Below are positions 47,291 through 62,569 of a stretch of 64,000 nt of DNA, piece after piece. The stretch's first letter is position 1; each line of letters begins with the position of its first letter. Origin of the DNA: Tyto alba (lineage: Eukaryota; Chordata; Aves; Strigiformes; Tytonidae); contig NW_024881313.1 in the NCBI RefSeq assembly GCF_018691265.1, positions 10,740,501-10,804,500 of the forward strand, written 5' to 3'. The notes under the pieces were generated by a model, which was not told where the DNA came from, ran no database searches, and was given only the letters and a program-made list of their open reading frames with translations. Position numbers and translations under genes: made by a program.

Positions 47291-50200
47291 TTTTTAGGTG
47301 ATGACAATGATGGTGTCATATTTAGCACCTGATATGTTACAAGAAGGAGCTCTGTGTGTGCTTATGGGTGAGAAAGGGATACAAAGAACAGAAAGAAGTT
47401 AGAAGTGCAAGACTGGTCAATGAGAGATTCTCCCAGGCTCCTTTATTCCAAATATTGTTGAACTTTAATGGAACTATGGATCCTTAATAATAAAAGAAAG
47501 ATGCAAGCTTTGGGAACACAGGGGTCCAAATGGAGATCGATAGAGACTTATGGCAGGCAAAAAAGCAAAACTGCAAGGTATTCTGCTTTTAGTAAATGTT
47601 TTGGAGAATTAGTAGTGTGCCCATGTCATTTTATGGGCTATTTTAGAATAAAAAAAAAAAGAATTGTTCTTTTGTCTTTCCTATTCTTTCTTAATTTTAA
47701 TAGATAATTTAAATGTAATTAATTTCTAAGGACAAAACTCAGTCTTGACTTGAGGTATCTATCATCTGATATAGAGGTCATTACGAGCTGAGAATTCTCC
47801 TGTTTGTGTGTGAAGAACATCCAAAGCTGTAATTACTTCCAGAAATATTTTTTAAGATTTCACTTGCATGGTAGCTTTTTTCCTGTTTTTTTAAGAAAGG
47901 AAAAGCAGCCCTGTGAGAGTATAAAAGGCAGTTTTTATAAGATACATGAATTTACATCAAGCTACAGAGAGATTCTCCTAACAAGGTATTTAATAAGTAA
48001 ATAATCCATCAGATTAAGACCATATTAGATAATTTATTTCTAGAAATTAGGGTCATTTCAGTAAATACTATTCTATTTCAGAAATATTTGTATTGAGTCA
48101 ATAAAACATGACAGCTCTACCTATTAAAAAATGGAGGGAGCTCTGCTCCATGGGAAATTTCAACAGTGCTTTTGGAAAATATGCAGCTTTAAGGACTCTC
48201 CCACCGATTTCTTAGGGCTTTAACTCCAAGCCTGTCCAGGAAGTTCTAGTAACAAATATGCCAAAGCATAATGACTTTCACACTGTTGATTTGGACAATA
48301 ATAGTTGCAAATAAGTGCAAGACATGGTGTCTTGTACTATCCCATTCTCCATTCTTAATGTTAATGGATTAATTAAAGAGGCTGGAAGAACACAGCAAAT
48401 CATGGTGGTTTTGATACACTTAATCACATTTTAAGGGTTTCATTGAACCATTGAACAAAATATCTCAGAAGCTAAATTCTGCATCTTCTGGTAAGTGTTT
48501 CCAGTACCGTCTGATAGGTGGAAGAGCCAGATATAGCCCTTATCAGACTCATAGACAGAATGTTTCAATTAGTGACAATGTCTAATAGTGTTTTCAGCTA
48601 AAGATCTCTAATCACAAGGAAGTAAACATATCTACTACATACTTTTAATATAGTTTATCTACTTATTCTCCTTATGAAGAACTATTTACATGTTCTTAGT
48701 TATTTCTAAGTACAAAACTAAGCTTAGTCTGAAAACGGAGATTTTAAATCTTCTTAAATTAGCCAATAGTAGTCAATGAAAATACAAGGATTATTCAGTT
48801 CCTTGATGGATAGGCCAAATATTTTTCAGCTTTTCCTGCTTTTCACTTGTAAAACATGGAATTGAATAAAATTATTTGTTAATAATTCACTTTTAGATTT
48901 GTCTTATTATTTTAAGATAAATGTAAAACTTAGACATATCCTGATATCTGTAGAGTCCAATCAGAGCATGTGTTTCTTCCATCATCTACGCCAGTGATCA
49001 TTTAACAGTGCACTCAGAGGTGTTCACCTAATTCAACCATAGCTCATGATGTTAAGTGGTGACTAACACCACATTTTAACTGTCCATTATCTGTTACCAC
49101 CAATTTAAATTCTGGGAAAAGTTGCCTTATAAATGAACATCCTTCCTTGGCTTTTATATAAAATACTACTGCTCTAGCAATAAAGCAAGTCCATCTTCTT
49201 TAATAAATTAAACAGGACCCTCATTCTCCTTTAATAACAAGACAGGAAGTCCAAAACTTATTCATAAGCCCCTAAATTTAGGAGAACACTAAAGTAGATG
49301 GAAATTCTCAAACATAAGAGTATTTCTGGTCAGCTACATAGAAAATTTCACTAAATGGCCAACATAGGAGACCACAGTTTCTAACTAGATCCAGATAGGT
49401 CAACACTAGCTAATAAATTTTGATCGACCGATTGTTCTTTGGTGGGGAATGAACAAACCGTAATGCCATGAAAAAGAGACATAAAATAAACTAAAACCAT
49501 AGCATTGAATGGTTTATTCTCATGTAGTGACTGCCTGATGGATTAAAAAAAAACCCCAACTTTCTTCAAGGTTCTCATCAGAAAAATCAATTTGATGGAG
49601 ACACAAGGGGTTGTTATTACTATTTTTAAACAAACGTTTTATTGATAGGATTTGCTTTAGAACAAAATAACTTATAAAATTATACTCCACAAAATAAATG
49701 TCACAAAGTAAACATTAGTCTTGCATTACATATACTTCTTGAAAAGCAATTACAAAGTCAAGTCATGACACACAAAAAATGGCTACATTTTCTAGTTTCC
49801 ACAACAGAAAAGTTTTAATGCATTTACTCAATAAATAAAAACTACCAAAATACACAAGTACTTACAACTCATCTGATACATAGCTCTTTATTTTTTGTTT
49901 TAAAAATAGAACAGACACACAAAAAAACTCCCCCCAAACACAAAGACTACATGTTTTGGATATCTTGTGTGTCAATGCTACAATTTCCAGTGGGCAGAAA
50001 ATTAATTCTGTATTAAAGACTTATATATGTTCTTGCAGTTATGGAAGTATGCTTATTATGAAACCATTGTTAAAATAATTATTGGGGGAAAACATACAAC
50101 CTTGGAAATTCTTCCCACAAGTTTAGTTGGGGAAATGTAAAATTATTATCTATTTGAGGGTAATATCATTAATTTAATGAAGTAAATAAAAATATTACTA

Positions 50201-51084
50201 CTGATTTGATAAGAACAGAACTTTGTAATAATTGTCTGTGAAATAAACCACATGTACATTTTTAGATACCAAAGAAGATGGATATGGAGAGAGATAATAC
50301 AAATGTATTTAGGAGAGTTTCAACGCCACGAAGCTTTCTAACAAGCCCTGCTTCAAAGGCACAGTCAGTGTTTCCTTCCCTTTCCCATTACCAAGGATTA
50401 TGGTTTCCGAGGCTAGCTTTGACACCTTGGAAACCCATATAAACAGAACAAAATTACTCAGTATCTCCCTACAACCTCAATGTATAAAAAGTCATGTTTT
50501 CCCTTTTTGTTATATATGCTATCTGCAGTTGCAGTGGTGTGATATAGACGTTGAAAACTCTGTTCTTGAAGACTTGGATATTGTTGTCTGATGCCATTTT
50601 TTATAATGGTGTGACTGCAATTGAAAGCATTACAGATTTGTGTCATGATGCAGAGAGATCTTGTTATAGAGTTTTGTTGGTTATTCTTCAGCTGACTCTT
50701 GACAGGGCTGCACAATCTGCCTGAAGAAGTGTCAGCTTCAGCCAAGTTTTCCCTATACTGGCAATATTTGCATTATCCTTTGAGCACACTTGAACCCCAG
50801 CTGCCCTTTCTACCCCACTGCCTGGAAGGCACTAGCTGTGCTACAGGAAAAGATCACAGGGCAGGGGACACCAGCCAGCTCTAGTCCTTTCTCCTTTGAC
50901 AGTTATACCCTTATTTTAACATGAATTGTGCGCCCCTTGATGTTTCTGCCCAGCAAACTCCTCTCCCAACTTGTGGAACTTCTTTTGCTGATGTGAGGCA
51001 GAAAAAAGAATCAGGATCCCTTTTACAAGGCTGTATAGCATAGGAATTATGGGCAAAGGAGCAACAGGTGCTCACACTGCTGAA

Positions 51085-51150
51085 ATAGCAGCATGCTTGA
51101 CTTTAAGCACAGGTATAAAGTCAGTTATTTGCAAATAAGTGAGTAATAGG
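51085..51150. mobile_element. Possible palindromic MITE-like fragment
   Basis: GCATGCTTGACTTTAAGCAC resembles one arm of the palindromic family seen at 26852-26920 (pattern: GCATGCTTAACTTTAAGCAC). Only one arm is clear. Confidence 0.4.
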
Positions 51151-52112
51151 CAATGGACATTAGTGTTGTTTACAAGCTACAGAGAAGGAGTTATTTTATG
51201 TGTGCTGTGAAATAGTTCTGTTTTATTTCAGGATTTTTTTCTTTTCATGATATTTCATCACTTCTCATTTCCCTCAAAATTAGATTGTAAACTAAATTGT
51301 TTATTCTTTATTCCAGTCTCACAGAAAAGAAAAAGAAAAAAAGTAACAAAAAACAACCTCACAAAATAAATATTGTTAGTGTCTACATAATGCATAGACT
51401 TCAGTGTACAGTTTATGCTTTTTAGTACATAGTTATGATGTATTGGTAGAAATAAAGCTAGTAATGTTGACAAGAGAAAAGTAATATCATCTATTATGTA
51501 AACAGATAAAGCTAGATATGAAGTTTTGAAAAATAATTATAATTTTTTTCAGATAAAAAGTTGGATTTTTCCTTAATTCCCACCCAAAATAAGGAAAATA
51601 AAGAAATAAAAAGTAATAGAAGACGAAGTATAAGCTTCTGGAGTGCTGGTATGATCTCATCCAGGAGTGTCTAGATTTTAAGTGAGAATAGGTTACCCGT
51701 TTGACTAAAATGTAATTCCCAAACTTCTATTTGCTTCTCATTTTTTCCTACTTTTGAAGACAAATGTATCTGTATACCTTAAGTCACTATTGTGTTGTAT
51801 GACACAGATGTCACTGAAGGTTTCCAGAATATTTGAGATTACTCTTGTTCTATAGAAAATTGACAAGATTTCTTTCTTGCCCTCTGTAACAATTACAGAA
51901 ATATTGAACTTTTCAGTGGCAGAAAAACATAAACTTTCATTTTATGTGAGCATGTGCATCCATTTTATCATGTTATTTTCAGATAGGAATTTTTTTTCCC
52001 TCCTTTCAAGTTGAAAACTTTCTCTTAGAATGGCTTAATGTCAATGCTCATCTCAAGCTAATAGCAAAAGACCAGAATAAATGCCAGTATTCACCACTAA
52101 ATCATAGAAAGG

Positions 52113-52143
<31 letters not shown>
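52113..52143. repeat. Poly-A tract
   Basis: About 30 A with one G interruption. Confidence 0.9.
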
Positions 52144-53397
52144 GGTTGAAGTCAGCGATCAATGGAAACATATATTTCAGAACATTTGCTATTTTGCAGT
52201 TCACTGGCACCTAGAATATATTTTCTCTTAATCTGCCATAGCACTATCAGAAATTTCATCAAAAACTTGAGGAAAGTGACAACAAAGGCACAGGAACATT
52301 GAGATGGAAAAAAGAATAACATATATGTAACATTTAAAAAAACCTGATATAGCCCATATAAGTTGTAGTCTGAACTAACTGCGGCTTTATCTGAACTAAT
52401 TAACCTACCTTAGCTTCCTGCACTATGTAAATATAATGATACTGTAGGAATGTTAGAGACAAAGGGATGCTTTGGGAACTTGGAACGTGGATATTTAAAG
52501 AGATATAGTAACTTTACTTTTAGCTAAGAAAGATCTTTTCTGGAGTACTATGCTGATTAACAAAGCTGTCTGTGAAATTCATGATGTCACCACAAGATCA
52601 GACCAGAAGAGGATAAAATGTCCATTTGGAGATCAGAAAATTTACTTTGCTAGCTAGAGGAATGCTTTCCTTCACTGAATAAATGTATTGTGAAATATAT
52701 TAGAACTGAGTTATATTCTGCAGGCACAGTCTGTTTTTTTTTTTAATAGCAATTAGTATTTCATTTTAACTACATGCCAGTATAACTCCTTGAGAATCTA
52801 TATGAGCAGGTTTATGGAAAGTTGAGAGAGAGATACTGACAACCACAACTTTAACACAGTGCTGTTGTTATTCAGATTTTTTTTTTTTAAGAATCATATG
52901 AAAAGTCCCAAACAACTTGGAAAGTATTAGGAGCAGCTGTCCTCTAACCTCATTTTAAGCTGTTGTGGCTGACATTGATTATCAATGGACAAAAGGTTTT
53001 CCTTGTAATCTGAAGCACTAGTTAGTGACCATTTTGCTCTCCTGGCTCATCTAGTTCTCCATCGTATAGTCATCTCCCTGGTAGGTGTTATAAACATGTC
53101 TGTTGGAAAATCCTGCAAGGTGAAAACTTCTTACAGATCAAAACAAGAGTCAGTAATAAAATGTAGCAGAAGTATGATGTAATTGCTTGTTTTCCTTGCA
53201 AACTGCTTGTGAACTCTTTATATTGAAATCAACTCTAAATTCCAGGCAGAGTTTAGGATCCATTCAAAGATAATTCTTAACTAGAAAGACAGTTAAAAGC
53301 AGCCACAGCATTCTGTCAATAATATTGCTAAGAATTATAGCTGGAATTATAGCTTGTTTTATTAGTCCCTAATCAGTGTATATCTTTCTTGCCTGAG

Positions 53398-53428
53398 GTT
53401 TTTTGTTTTGTTTTGTTTTGTTTTTTTT
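53398..53428. repeat. (TTTTG)n simple repeat
   Basis: Four TTTTG units are flanked by T runs. It may be the reverse of an old poly-A tail with G changes. Confidence 0.85.
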
Positions 53429-56400
53429 CAACAAGCTTGCCTATCATAACAGATTTTGAAAGGGGGCTGGAAATCTAGAAACAGTATAGTAGAGACAACA
53501 TTATGTGTACATGTATGTTATTGATTCTGATACTGTTTCCCATTATACAGCCAAATCCATCCTGGCATGAGCAGGGTCCTGCACCGGAGAGGACCAGCTG
53601 TATCCCCTTGTGCCAAGACATCTTTTGTCCGAGTCCTCAGATGGCTGGGACTCATTTTTTGCTCTTTCTCTATTAAATACAAGGGGGAAAAACACACTGC
53701 TGGTAGAAAGCCAATGATAGAGTATTGACCTTCAATGCTGAGTGAGGAGACTAGGCAGACCTAAGGCTCTGAAAATTAATATACCTCTTGTAACAAACGT
53801 TATTTCATAACAGCAGCTAAACTACAAAGCCCTCTAAGATTAAGTCTTCTCTGACAGTGCACTGCCCTGGATGATTTCACAGCTTTTGGAGGCAATTATT
53901 TGTGATGCTTTCCTGGTGACAGTGACAAAACCTGTCTGTCTCTTTTTCCATGTGGTGGATGTTACAGAAGGATCTCAGCCCTCAAATGTGTCCTGATATA
54001 AATTAGGAGTTACTGGCTCCGATCAAAAGCCTAAAGAGAATCTACTTTCCTAACCATGCAGTGTAATCTCAATTTACAGTACTAAAAAATTTTGAGAAGA
54101 GGCCTCTATATATGAAAATGGTGAAGGCTTGGACATAAATTGAATGCTGCTGGGAGGCCTGAATGATATATTTTGGCTGAACCACTGGGTAAACTCAAGT
54201 GCTTTTGCATTTGCTGCTTTTAGAGCACAAGGACTCAGCTCAGGGACTAGTTAAAAGTCCTTACAAGCTCAGGACAGGAAAAATGATTGCATCTAGCATG
54301 ATCATAAGAATGTAGAGGTGACCCAGTACCCTTAAGTTCTGTTTGAAGTCCTTCTTTTTCTGGGCTAGTGGCACAACAATAACCTATTCTTTTAGAAAAT
54401 GGACAAAATAACGAATGCAAACTTTGCAATAAGCTGTAAAGCTCAAGAAACATCTTAAAAGCAAAATAAAAATAAAACATTATTACTATAAAAGAAAGAA
54501 ATATATTTATCTGTAGTGATCTCCAAGAACTGCATAATAAAATAGTAGTAAAATGAACTAACTCTCAAACACAATGGTTCATTCTCGGTTACACACATGC
54601 TGAGTTTTATGTAAATAAATCTGCAAGAATTTTAATGACTGTCTGTTCTGGAGAATAGGATTTTTTTAATTTTATTTAATCAATGTTGGAGAGTATAAAA
54701 TGTCAGAACTATTATTTTCTATTAACTGCATCTGGCATTGACATAAACAGTCAACTTTGCCAAACAGTTCAGTGGATAAAGAAGTAAGAAAAAGAGAAGG
54801 AAATGTTTGTCAAACTTCAGAATCTATATCTAAAAGACCTCATTTGCTTGCACTTTTTTGTTTAAAAAATATTTTATAAACCCAAAATCCTTTTGATCTT
54901 GTTCACCTAAAAAAAAAATAATAAAATCTCACACATGTAAGAGTTTGAATGTCTGGCTCATCACAATTTTAATTGTAAATCCCAGGAAATGCAGAATATG
55001 AAAATTAAATTAGGAAGTGCTCAATGGATTGCAGAGTAGTAAATTTTATTAAATTTCTTTACAAAATAACATTTGGAAAATAATTTAATAAAAAGCTGTA
55101 TGTGCCTTACTAAGAAACAATGGAAAAGGTTCAAGCAGTTTTTAGTATATCTAAAATATTTTTACAATGTCTGTGGGCTTAAGCAAACTGAAGTTCAAGT
55201 GAGTGTGAATTGATCAAATCTATGTATCTTTAATCTAATATATGATTTATGTACTGATTATTGAAAATGCAATTTATGATGCATAACATGATGATTCTTT
55301 AGAGTTATCTTATACGAACACTCTTTATGATAATATAGTAAATTGTTAACAACTAGTTTCTGAGATTTGCAATCTAGTATTCATCATAGACAACACATTT
55401 AATTTAATTTTTTTAAAAACTGTATGATTCTGAAGCTGTATAGACTTGTGTAGTATTCTTAGCAGAAATCATAGCCTGCTGTCTGGAGCTGTTCTGATAT
55501 AGAAATCCACATTTCAAGAAATGGGCAAAATATTAAATTTATGTATGTTTTTTTTCATATCGAGGTATGTATCTCTCCATAACAAGAATGTCACTAGTTG
55601 GTCTCTGGAAAGACAAATGTTCTCAGAGCTATACCTCCAAATCCTCCAAATCTAAAATCTCTTCCACTAGCAATCTGTCAAGTCACCTTGTCGTGCAAGC
55701 CTACTGAGCCAACAGCACAACTGTTTTTGACAAGAGTAAAACATACCTGAGACTTTTCCATCAGATAAAAAGAAAATTCGGGTGTTAAATAGCAAAATCC
55801 CACTTTGTTTCTACAGGACGCTGTTCAGTACAAGCCATTCAGAGTCCTTCAGCTTTTATTCATGAAACAGCTGGAGCACTGATCAGATTGATCTACTTGA
55901 TTAATTTAATTAGTATAACTAATACTATTAAGAACAGATAATTGACCAATACTTAATTATTTGCAACACTGTCAGTGAACACACTTCATTAAATATTTTA
56001 TTAAAAAAAAAAAGAAAGAAAATAAAAAGAACAAGCTTTCTTAAATCTTATAAAATCTTAAGTCCCCTGACATTGACAAGAAAAATAGCATGTGAGACAT
56101 CTTGCAGATCTCATCATCATGAACTCAGAGTGATAGCTCTGAGGACATTGATGTCATCAGCTCAGGAGCATATGTCACACAGAGGACTCACTCCTCACTG
56201 TTCTAGAGCCTTACTTAATGCCTGGATGCTTCTCTTTAATATAGTGAGTTGCCTTACATTCCTGAGGATCAGCAGAGAGTGTAGGAAAGCTTTTATTTCA
56301 TGCCCCATTTCTTCCAATATCCTTGGAATGACTTACCTTACTCACGTTCTGGCAGTTGTGGAAAAAGAGGAGTTTCAAATGAATTTATATTTCCTGTACA

Positions 56401-57114
56401 TGGGTACGTAGGTGTAAACATCACAGCACCAGGGATACAGCAACACTTTCTAGCCACAAACATTTCGGTGATGAACATGGTTATTTTAGCTAATTAAGAG
56501 GCATTTAGCTACCCCAGCTCATACTGACTGAAGGCTGGTGGGGGAGTTTTAGTCAGTATTGATGTGTTTCAAAGAAAAATACTATTGATTTAATTAGGGT
56601 TAATTGATGGGTCATCTAGGAGGAAGGTTGCCTGCCTTCTATGCCCCAGACAGGCCAACATGCGGTCCCTGCCTGAGACACCTCTGAATTGCCAACGTGT
56701 CACTCAATCAATATCTATATGACATTTAACAACCAGCTATCAAGATGCTTTGAATGTAAGGTCCCCTCTCTCAAATGCAAAGGGGTCATATATGACAATC
56801 ACATTTGCACCATGAATCTGCCAAATCAGGAGTTTTACCAGAGAATCAGTTGCCAGCCAGTGAAATATACTTCTCTTTATATAGTCACATGGTAAATTGT
56901 AATAATTTGGAATTGAGTTTTGCTCAGTTTCAGATTTTATTTTAAGAATTGTACCTGGAAACTACCACCAATGTCCATAATACAAGTAGCCAGTAAAAAA
57001 ATAATAAATTACATTGCTCTATATCTTTCTTTAATATGAAGTGGGATATTGATCAGTCAGTAAGTATGAGTAATACAGGCATAGAAGAGTTCCACAGTGA
57101 GCTTAAATTTAGCA

Positions 57115-57134
57115 ACACACACACACACACACAC
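57115..57134. repeat. (AC)10 microsatellite
   Basis: Ten uninterrupted AC units followed by GCATC. Confidence 0.95.
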
Positions 57135-58436
57135 GCATCTTTTTACTTTAAATAACTTTCAGACATATTCTGTTCTTCCCCCAGCAGTCCATCACAGCTT
57201 TTCATTACAAACGGTGGACTGCGAAACCCAAAACTACATCTTTTGCATAGGAAATATTGCTCCATTGCCAAGACCCCTCCATTGTTGAAGGGTCACAGGT
57301 TCCATTGGAAAGTGACACTCCTGGCAAGCATTTCTGCTCAACACAGATCATTCCAAAAAGTGAAAAGTGTGATAAAAGGGCAAAAGCTATCATGTCTATT
57401 TGACTCTGTTGACATCCCTAGTACAGGTAAGAGATTGGATGCAATTGTCTGTTGCCTTCCTTTTGTTCAGGCAGATGTAGGCTCACCAAATACACACAGA
57501 GGTGACCAGATGTGAACCAGTTCTGTATTTAAAACTGCAAAGCTGCAATTCGTGTGAGGTTGCTCTTACACTGCGCATTAGACTTGAACAACATTACCAT
57601 AGTGTTTAGTCCACAGGAGTGGCAGGGTGATAGGCAAGGGAGATAGACTGAAGCTCATTCTCCTACTGCAGCATTGCATGATATGCCTGAAGTTAACTAC
57701 AATGTGGAACCTCAACCTTGAGACTTTAACTACAAATTCACAACTCCTGTTAGATAAAAACCTGTAAGGAAAGATTTAAAAGCAAGAAAACAAAAAGGCA
57801 AACAAGATGTAAACCAGAACCAGCCCTGTTTTGTTTTGTTTTTTTTTTTATCTCTTCTTCAGCCTTCCACATCCTTTTGTATTCTGTGTTGAAACCAGAA
57901 TCAACTGTGCAGTATTTATAATGATGTTACTCTCCTGATAAAGTATTACAGAGGCTGTGACAACAATCTAGGGCTCAACAGGGAAGCTGTAAGACAGCTA
58001 TTTTTGTAATGTTTAAAATTATACTAAATTAATAAAAATAAAATCTCCTGCTGGGCTTCCATTTTTAAATAGCATATTGTGGTGTAAATGATCAGAGCGT
58101 CAGGGTTCTGCTAATTTAGTACATATTATAACAGTGAAGACATTAAAAGATTATAGCATTTTTCATTTAAAAAAAAAACCACTCTGTGAACTGGCTGAAT
58201 AATTTCAATAGTTTATGATAGGAATTACTAATATATGCTCTATGGGATAGAGGGAAATAGGAAACCTGTAAATGAAGGTATAATTGTTTAGAACTCTGCC
58301 AGGTATGACTCTGTCTGTTCCCCAGATTGTAACAGTCTAACTTACTAAATTACCACCTCCTAAAATTAGAACAGTACTTAAAAAATAATAACTATTTTTA
58401 ATCTTTTATTAAAGCAAGATGAAAAATTTCCTAATT

Positions 58437-58460
58437 AAAAAAAAAAAAAAAAAAAAAAAA
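58437..58460. repeat. Poly-A tract
   Basis: 24 A follow CTAATT. Confidence 0.9.
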
Positions 58461-61400
58461 GATTGCTTTAGAATTAGAGAATTTCCATTGTCTCATACCT
58501 GTCAGGAAAGCTTCTGCAAAGTGGCTTTAAAAATCCTATCCCAAAGCATACAATAGGTTAGATAGTTACCCAGCACGCATCTTTTGGAATCAGCTGGAAA
58601 GCTCCCACTAACTTAATTTATACAGTAGACATGAGCTGAAAGCATTTAGTCAAGTGCTAATGTGTGTGCAAGGCCAAGACCTAAGCAAGATAAAAGAGGA
58701 AGCTGATGACTTAAGTTTTCATAGAAAGGATTTTAAAAATGCAAATATTCACTTGACAGTAAACCCTGGCTTCTCAGATATTTTTCCCCTAATACTGGAA
58801 ACCTCTGCTTTCACTGTGGCTGTTCATTCGTGGTAGAAAAGGATCAGAGTGATGGCAAGCAAAATGGGCCACTGGCAACCAAACTGTCTAATAGGCTTTG
58901 ACAAGGTTGGACAGATGGATAACAGTACTAGCACTTTGCAAGTACATATTGCTACTGCCCGTGGGTGGGGCTACGCCCAGAGTAATGACAACAGGACATT
59001 TATAGGGAAAGTGCAAGCAAGATAACACACTGAGACATCTTTTACACATTCCAGTTTTTCTCACTCCAGTTTTAAAATGCCAGAAGCTGTGTTCGAAAGC
59101 ATGGAAGACTTACTGCTACTTCTGCTAGCATCTGTGTTTTCTCATGCCAGACTATTTTTTTTCACAAGTACTGCTTGTTAAGTACATAAAAGACAATATA
59201 ATTTTGATAATTATTATGTTTACAGGGAGCTGGAACAAGGTGAAAGTCACTGACATTCTTGTTGAGCTAGCTGATATAATATGACCTGAAATAATGTGTT
59301 ACTAGTGAAGTCATGCAAAAAATCCCTAAAGCCAATACACTGAGACTGTGTCATCCTTGTGAAGGGAGCAATATTTGTGCTACACTGTGTCAGTCTAATA
59401 TGTGTGTATCTTAAAATACTGAAGAAACAAATAGAAACCATACGACTGCAACTTCTTGGGATGTATTTCAAACAGCAGTTCATCAAAATGGACACTCAAG
59501 GCAGCTCACTTTTCTTAGACAAACTGAGTCTGAAAAAAAACACTTTTCAAGCCAGATCAAGTACTTTTTGGCTCACTCAAGTTTTGATAAAGGGTGAGCT
59601 GATTTAACACAGCATTGTATTAAATAAAAATCACAAAATTTAAATATGTCTTGCTGTAATGCAGAAAACAGAGAAAAACTTTATAACAATTCTTAATGTT
59701 TTTTTCATCAGAAACTATCAATTCTTCACACAAATTGTATTGTTCGCATAAAAGCTTGGATAATGAGGACTGATTAAAGCAAATTTACACCCCTCTATCC
59801 ACCATCCTTGTGGCATCTCAGAGGTCCACTTGGCAACCGGGAGACCAACAACTGAATTTCTGATCGGAAGAAGAGACAGAATTTGAATCTGGGTTTCCAA
59901 TATATTATATCTGTATCATGACTGTGAGCTACAGGGGATTCAGAATCTGAGTTTGAATGTTACTCTTCGTGTACATGAAAGAGCTCTGTCCGACTTTCAT
60001 TTTTTACTAAACTTCCAAACCCCACTTTTTTCATGAATCCAAATTCTGGTTTACTAGCCAACACCAATAATAGAGGCATAAAACAGTATTTTGGCATCAC
60101 CTTATGAAAATCCTACTTTTTGGAGCTTCAACACTGTGTCTGCAGAGGTGTTTTCTTCCTACCACTCATCGGTTCTGTGCTTCCCTCCCAGCTGCTAGAG
60201 TGACGATAATGTATTTCCACCCCCTTCCCTGGAGGGCTACAGAAAGGGTAAACAGTTTTAGTCCATAAGATATCCCAGGGATAGAGACTATAAAGGTTAC
60301 ATCTGTACCAGTAAGTACATTGGGAGAAAGCCATGCGGCATGGCACGACTGACGCCAGCTTCACTCCTTGCTCTCCGGAGCAGGGAGACTGTGCTCAGCC
60401 CAGCTGCTGACGGCAGAGTCCCCAGATGAGAACTCACTCTGCAAGCCATACCATGACAGTATCGTGCCAGTGACTGTGCTAATTATTAAGCAATATTATA
60501 AATATAGTGCCTGAGCTGAGCTTGTGCCCCGGCTTTATTAGTACAGTAAACTTAGAAAAGAAAAACAAGCACAAAGGAGGGAAAAAGACACATGTAGATC
60601 TCTAAAGTCTTAGCTGGTTAGATATACATCCTCTTGACTCATACATCACTTTTCTTAAGTCTCTGCTGAGCTGTCTTATAAGGTCGTATTTTACTGACCC
60701 TCTTCCAGAAAAATCCATGTCTAAATAAGTGCCCACTCAAATTTAACTAATGTTATTATTAAGAAAGTAGTTTTTAGTATTAATTAATAAGTAGTATTTA
60801 GAATTGAAATAATATTTGCTACATTTAAGACAACAGCAGGAAGTTAAATATTGATGCAAAGCCATATGCCAAGGTTTAGGCCAAACATATATCAACATAA
60901 TCAGCTAAAATTAAGAAAGCATAGGGAATAATTTACAACTCTAAAATGAGCAGAAATGCAATCAATGGCAAGTGGTTATCAGTACACTGACTGCTTTGGT
61001 TGTGGGTGCTGTCTTTTTCCACTTCCATTTTTCCTCATGGAGATCATAGTCTTTGTGTCCCAAGGCCTCTCCCTCCTACTCACTTGCACAGTGCCTATGA
61101 TTCTTTGGGTACAGCTGGAAAATAAGTAACTGCAAATAAAACATGCCCTTGTGAACTACACAGGACAAGGGTTTGTGTTTTTTTTAAACCACTCATGTTC
61201 AGGTATTCCTAATTCTGACTGTGGAAATGCACAGATGCAAAGAGGAGACAACTTGCACCTTACCTCATGCATTGCAATAACCTGTGCGATGATATATTTT
61301 TATTTCTATGAAATCCAACATGGTCCTAAAAAGGCCTTTATCTCAGATTTGTCCTCCAAATCTTTGTGCTGGAGGCTTCTGTTCACCCAAAGACTGATTA

Positions 61401-62569
61401 TCTGAGTCTTCACCATTATTCTGAAGTACTTTTATTCTCTTTTGCAACCCTTTTTTGCCCCTTTTTCATTCCTTGTGCTGGCATGTATTCATATGGATTT
61501 TTTTAAAACTGTTATTAATTACAGATGATGTTTCTTCTTCACACTTGACCGCAAAAACAGACTGAAATGGACATTTATTGAATAGAGATGCAATGCACTG
61601 CACTACCAGTGCATGTGCTGCTCAGGCAGATTCTGAGGCCTTCCTTCCCCCTCTACTGCCCCCATTTCCTAGTGTCCATAATTTATTAAGCTCAGCAGCT
61701 CTGTCAAAAAACTGAAACTATAGCTCAGCAGCACTAATTGCCACTTCCATTATTAAAACTGATCCATGCTCCCTTGATGCAACCTAACTAAGAAGTAGCA
61801 AGACAGACAAAGGAATCTTATGCTTCTTCAGACAAATAGCTACCACTTTTATCAAATTCACTCTTTCAAAAGATAAATAAATACAAAAATGCAAATAGCA
61901 GCAGAGAGCATTGGCGTATCCTGGGGATGTGAGCGTGCCTGTTTATTCAAAAGAAGATGAAAATTTTGGGAGGAATATCAAGGTGGCCACAATTTACCAT
62001 TTAGAGAACATTTATTCAAGACACCAGTTTTGCTGCAAGGAGTCTGAGATCAGATGAGTGATGCTAAGAAAACACATAGGATTCTGGAGAATCCATTTTT
62101 CTGAAGAACAACAGAAATAAGGTGACAAATGTAGAACTATGATCTTCATGAAGGTAGAAACATATGAGCTATTTATGTGCACAAAACAAAGCACAGAAAA
62201 ACACAGTTTGTTCTTTTTGACAGAGTGAATAAGAGACAATTCATTTGTGAAGAGCAAATACATGGCTTACACAGGATTATTGCTGCTATGACTCTAGAAG
62301 TAAGAATAAAACATCTAGATAGAGCATGGGTAGTAAAATAATATGGAAATCTGAGCCAGCCCACGTTCCCTGTGCTGTCTCTAAAACCTGTTTCCAAATG
62401 ATAGTATGCTTGCAGAGTTCTTGCCAAGTCCCAAATGATCCCAAAACCTTTGGGACATGGTGATAAAAATGGGTACTTTCTTTCTATATAGTCATATATA
62501 GGAGGGAAAATGTCCTACTCTCCCCTGAGCTTTCAAAACTAGGAAAGAGTTGAAACAAACTGTAAATAT

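Larger units (their letters stand above)
47291..62569. other. No gene seen
   Basis: Fifteen kilobases of AT-rich sequence with several poly-A tracts, an (AC)10 and a (TTTTG)n repeat. The longest frame is 112 codons (56073-56411 plus) without recognisable features. 60320-60540 is locally GC- and CpG-richer. Confidence 0.5.
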
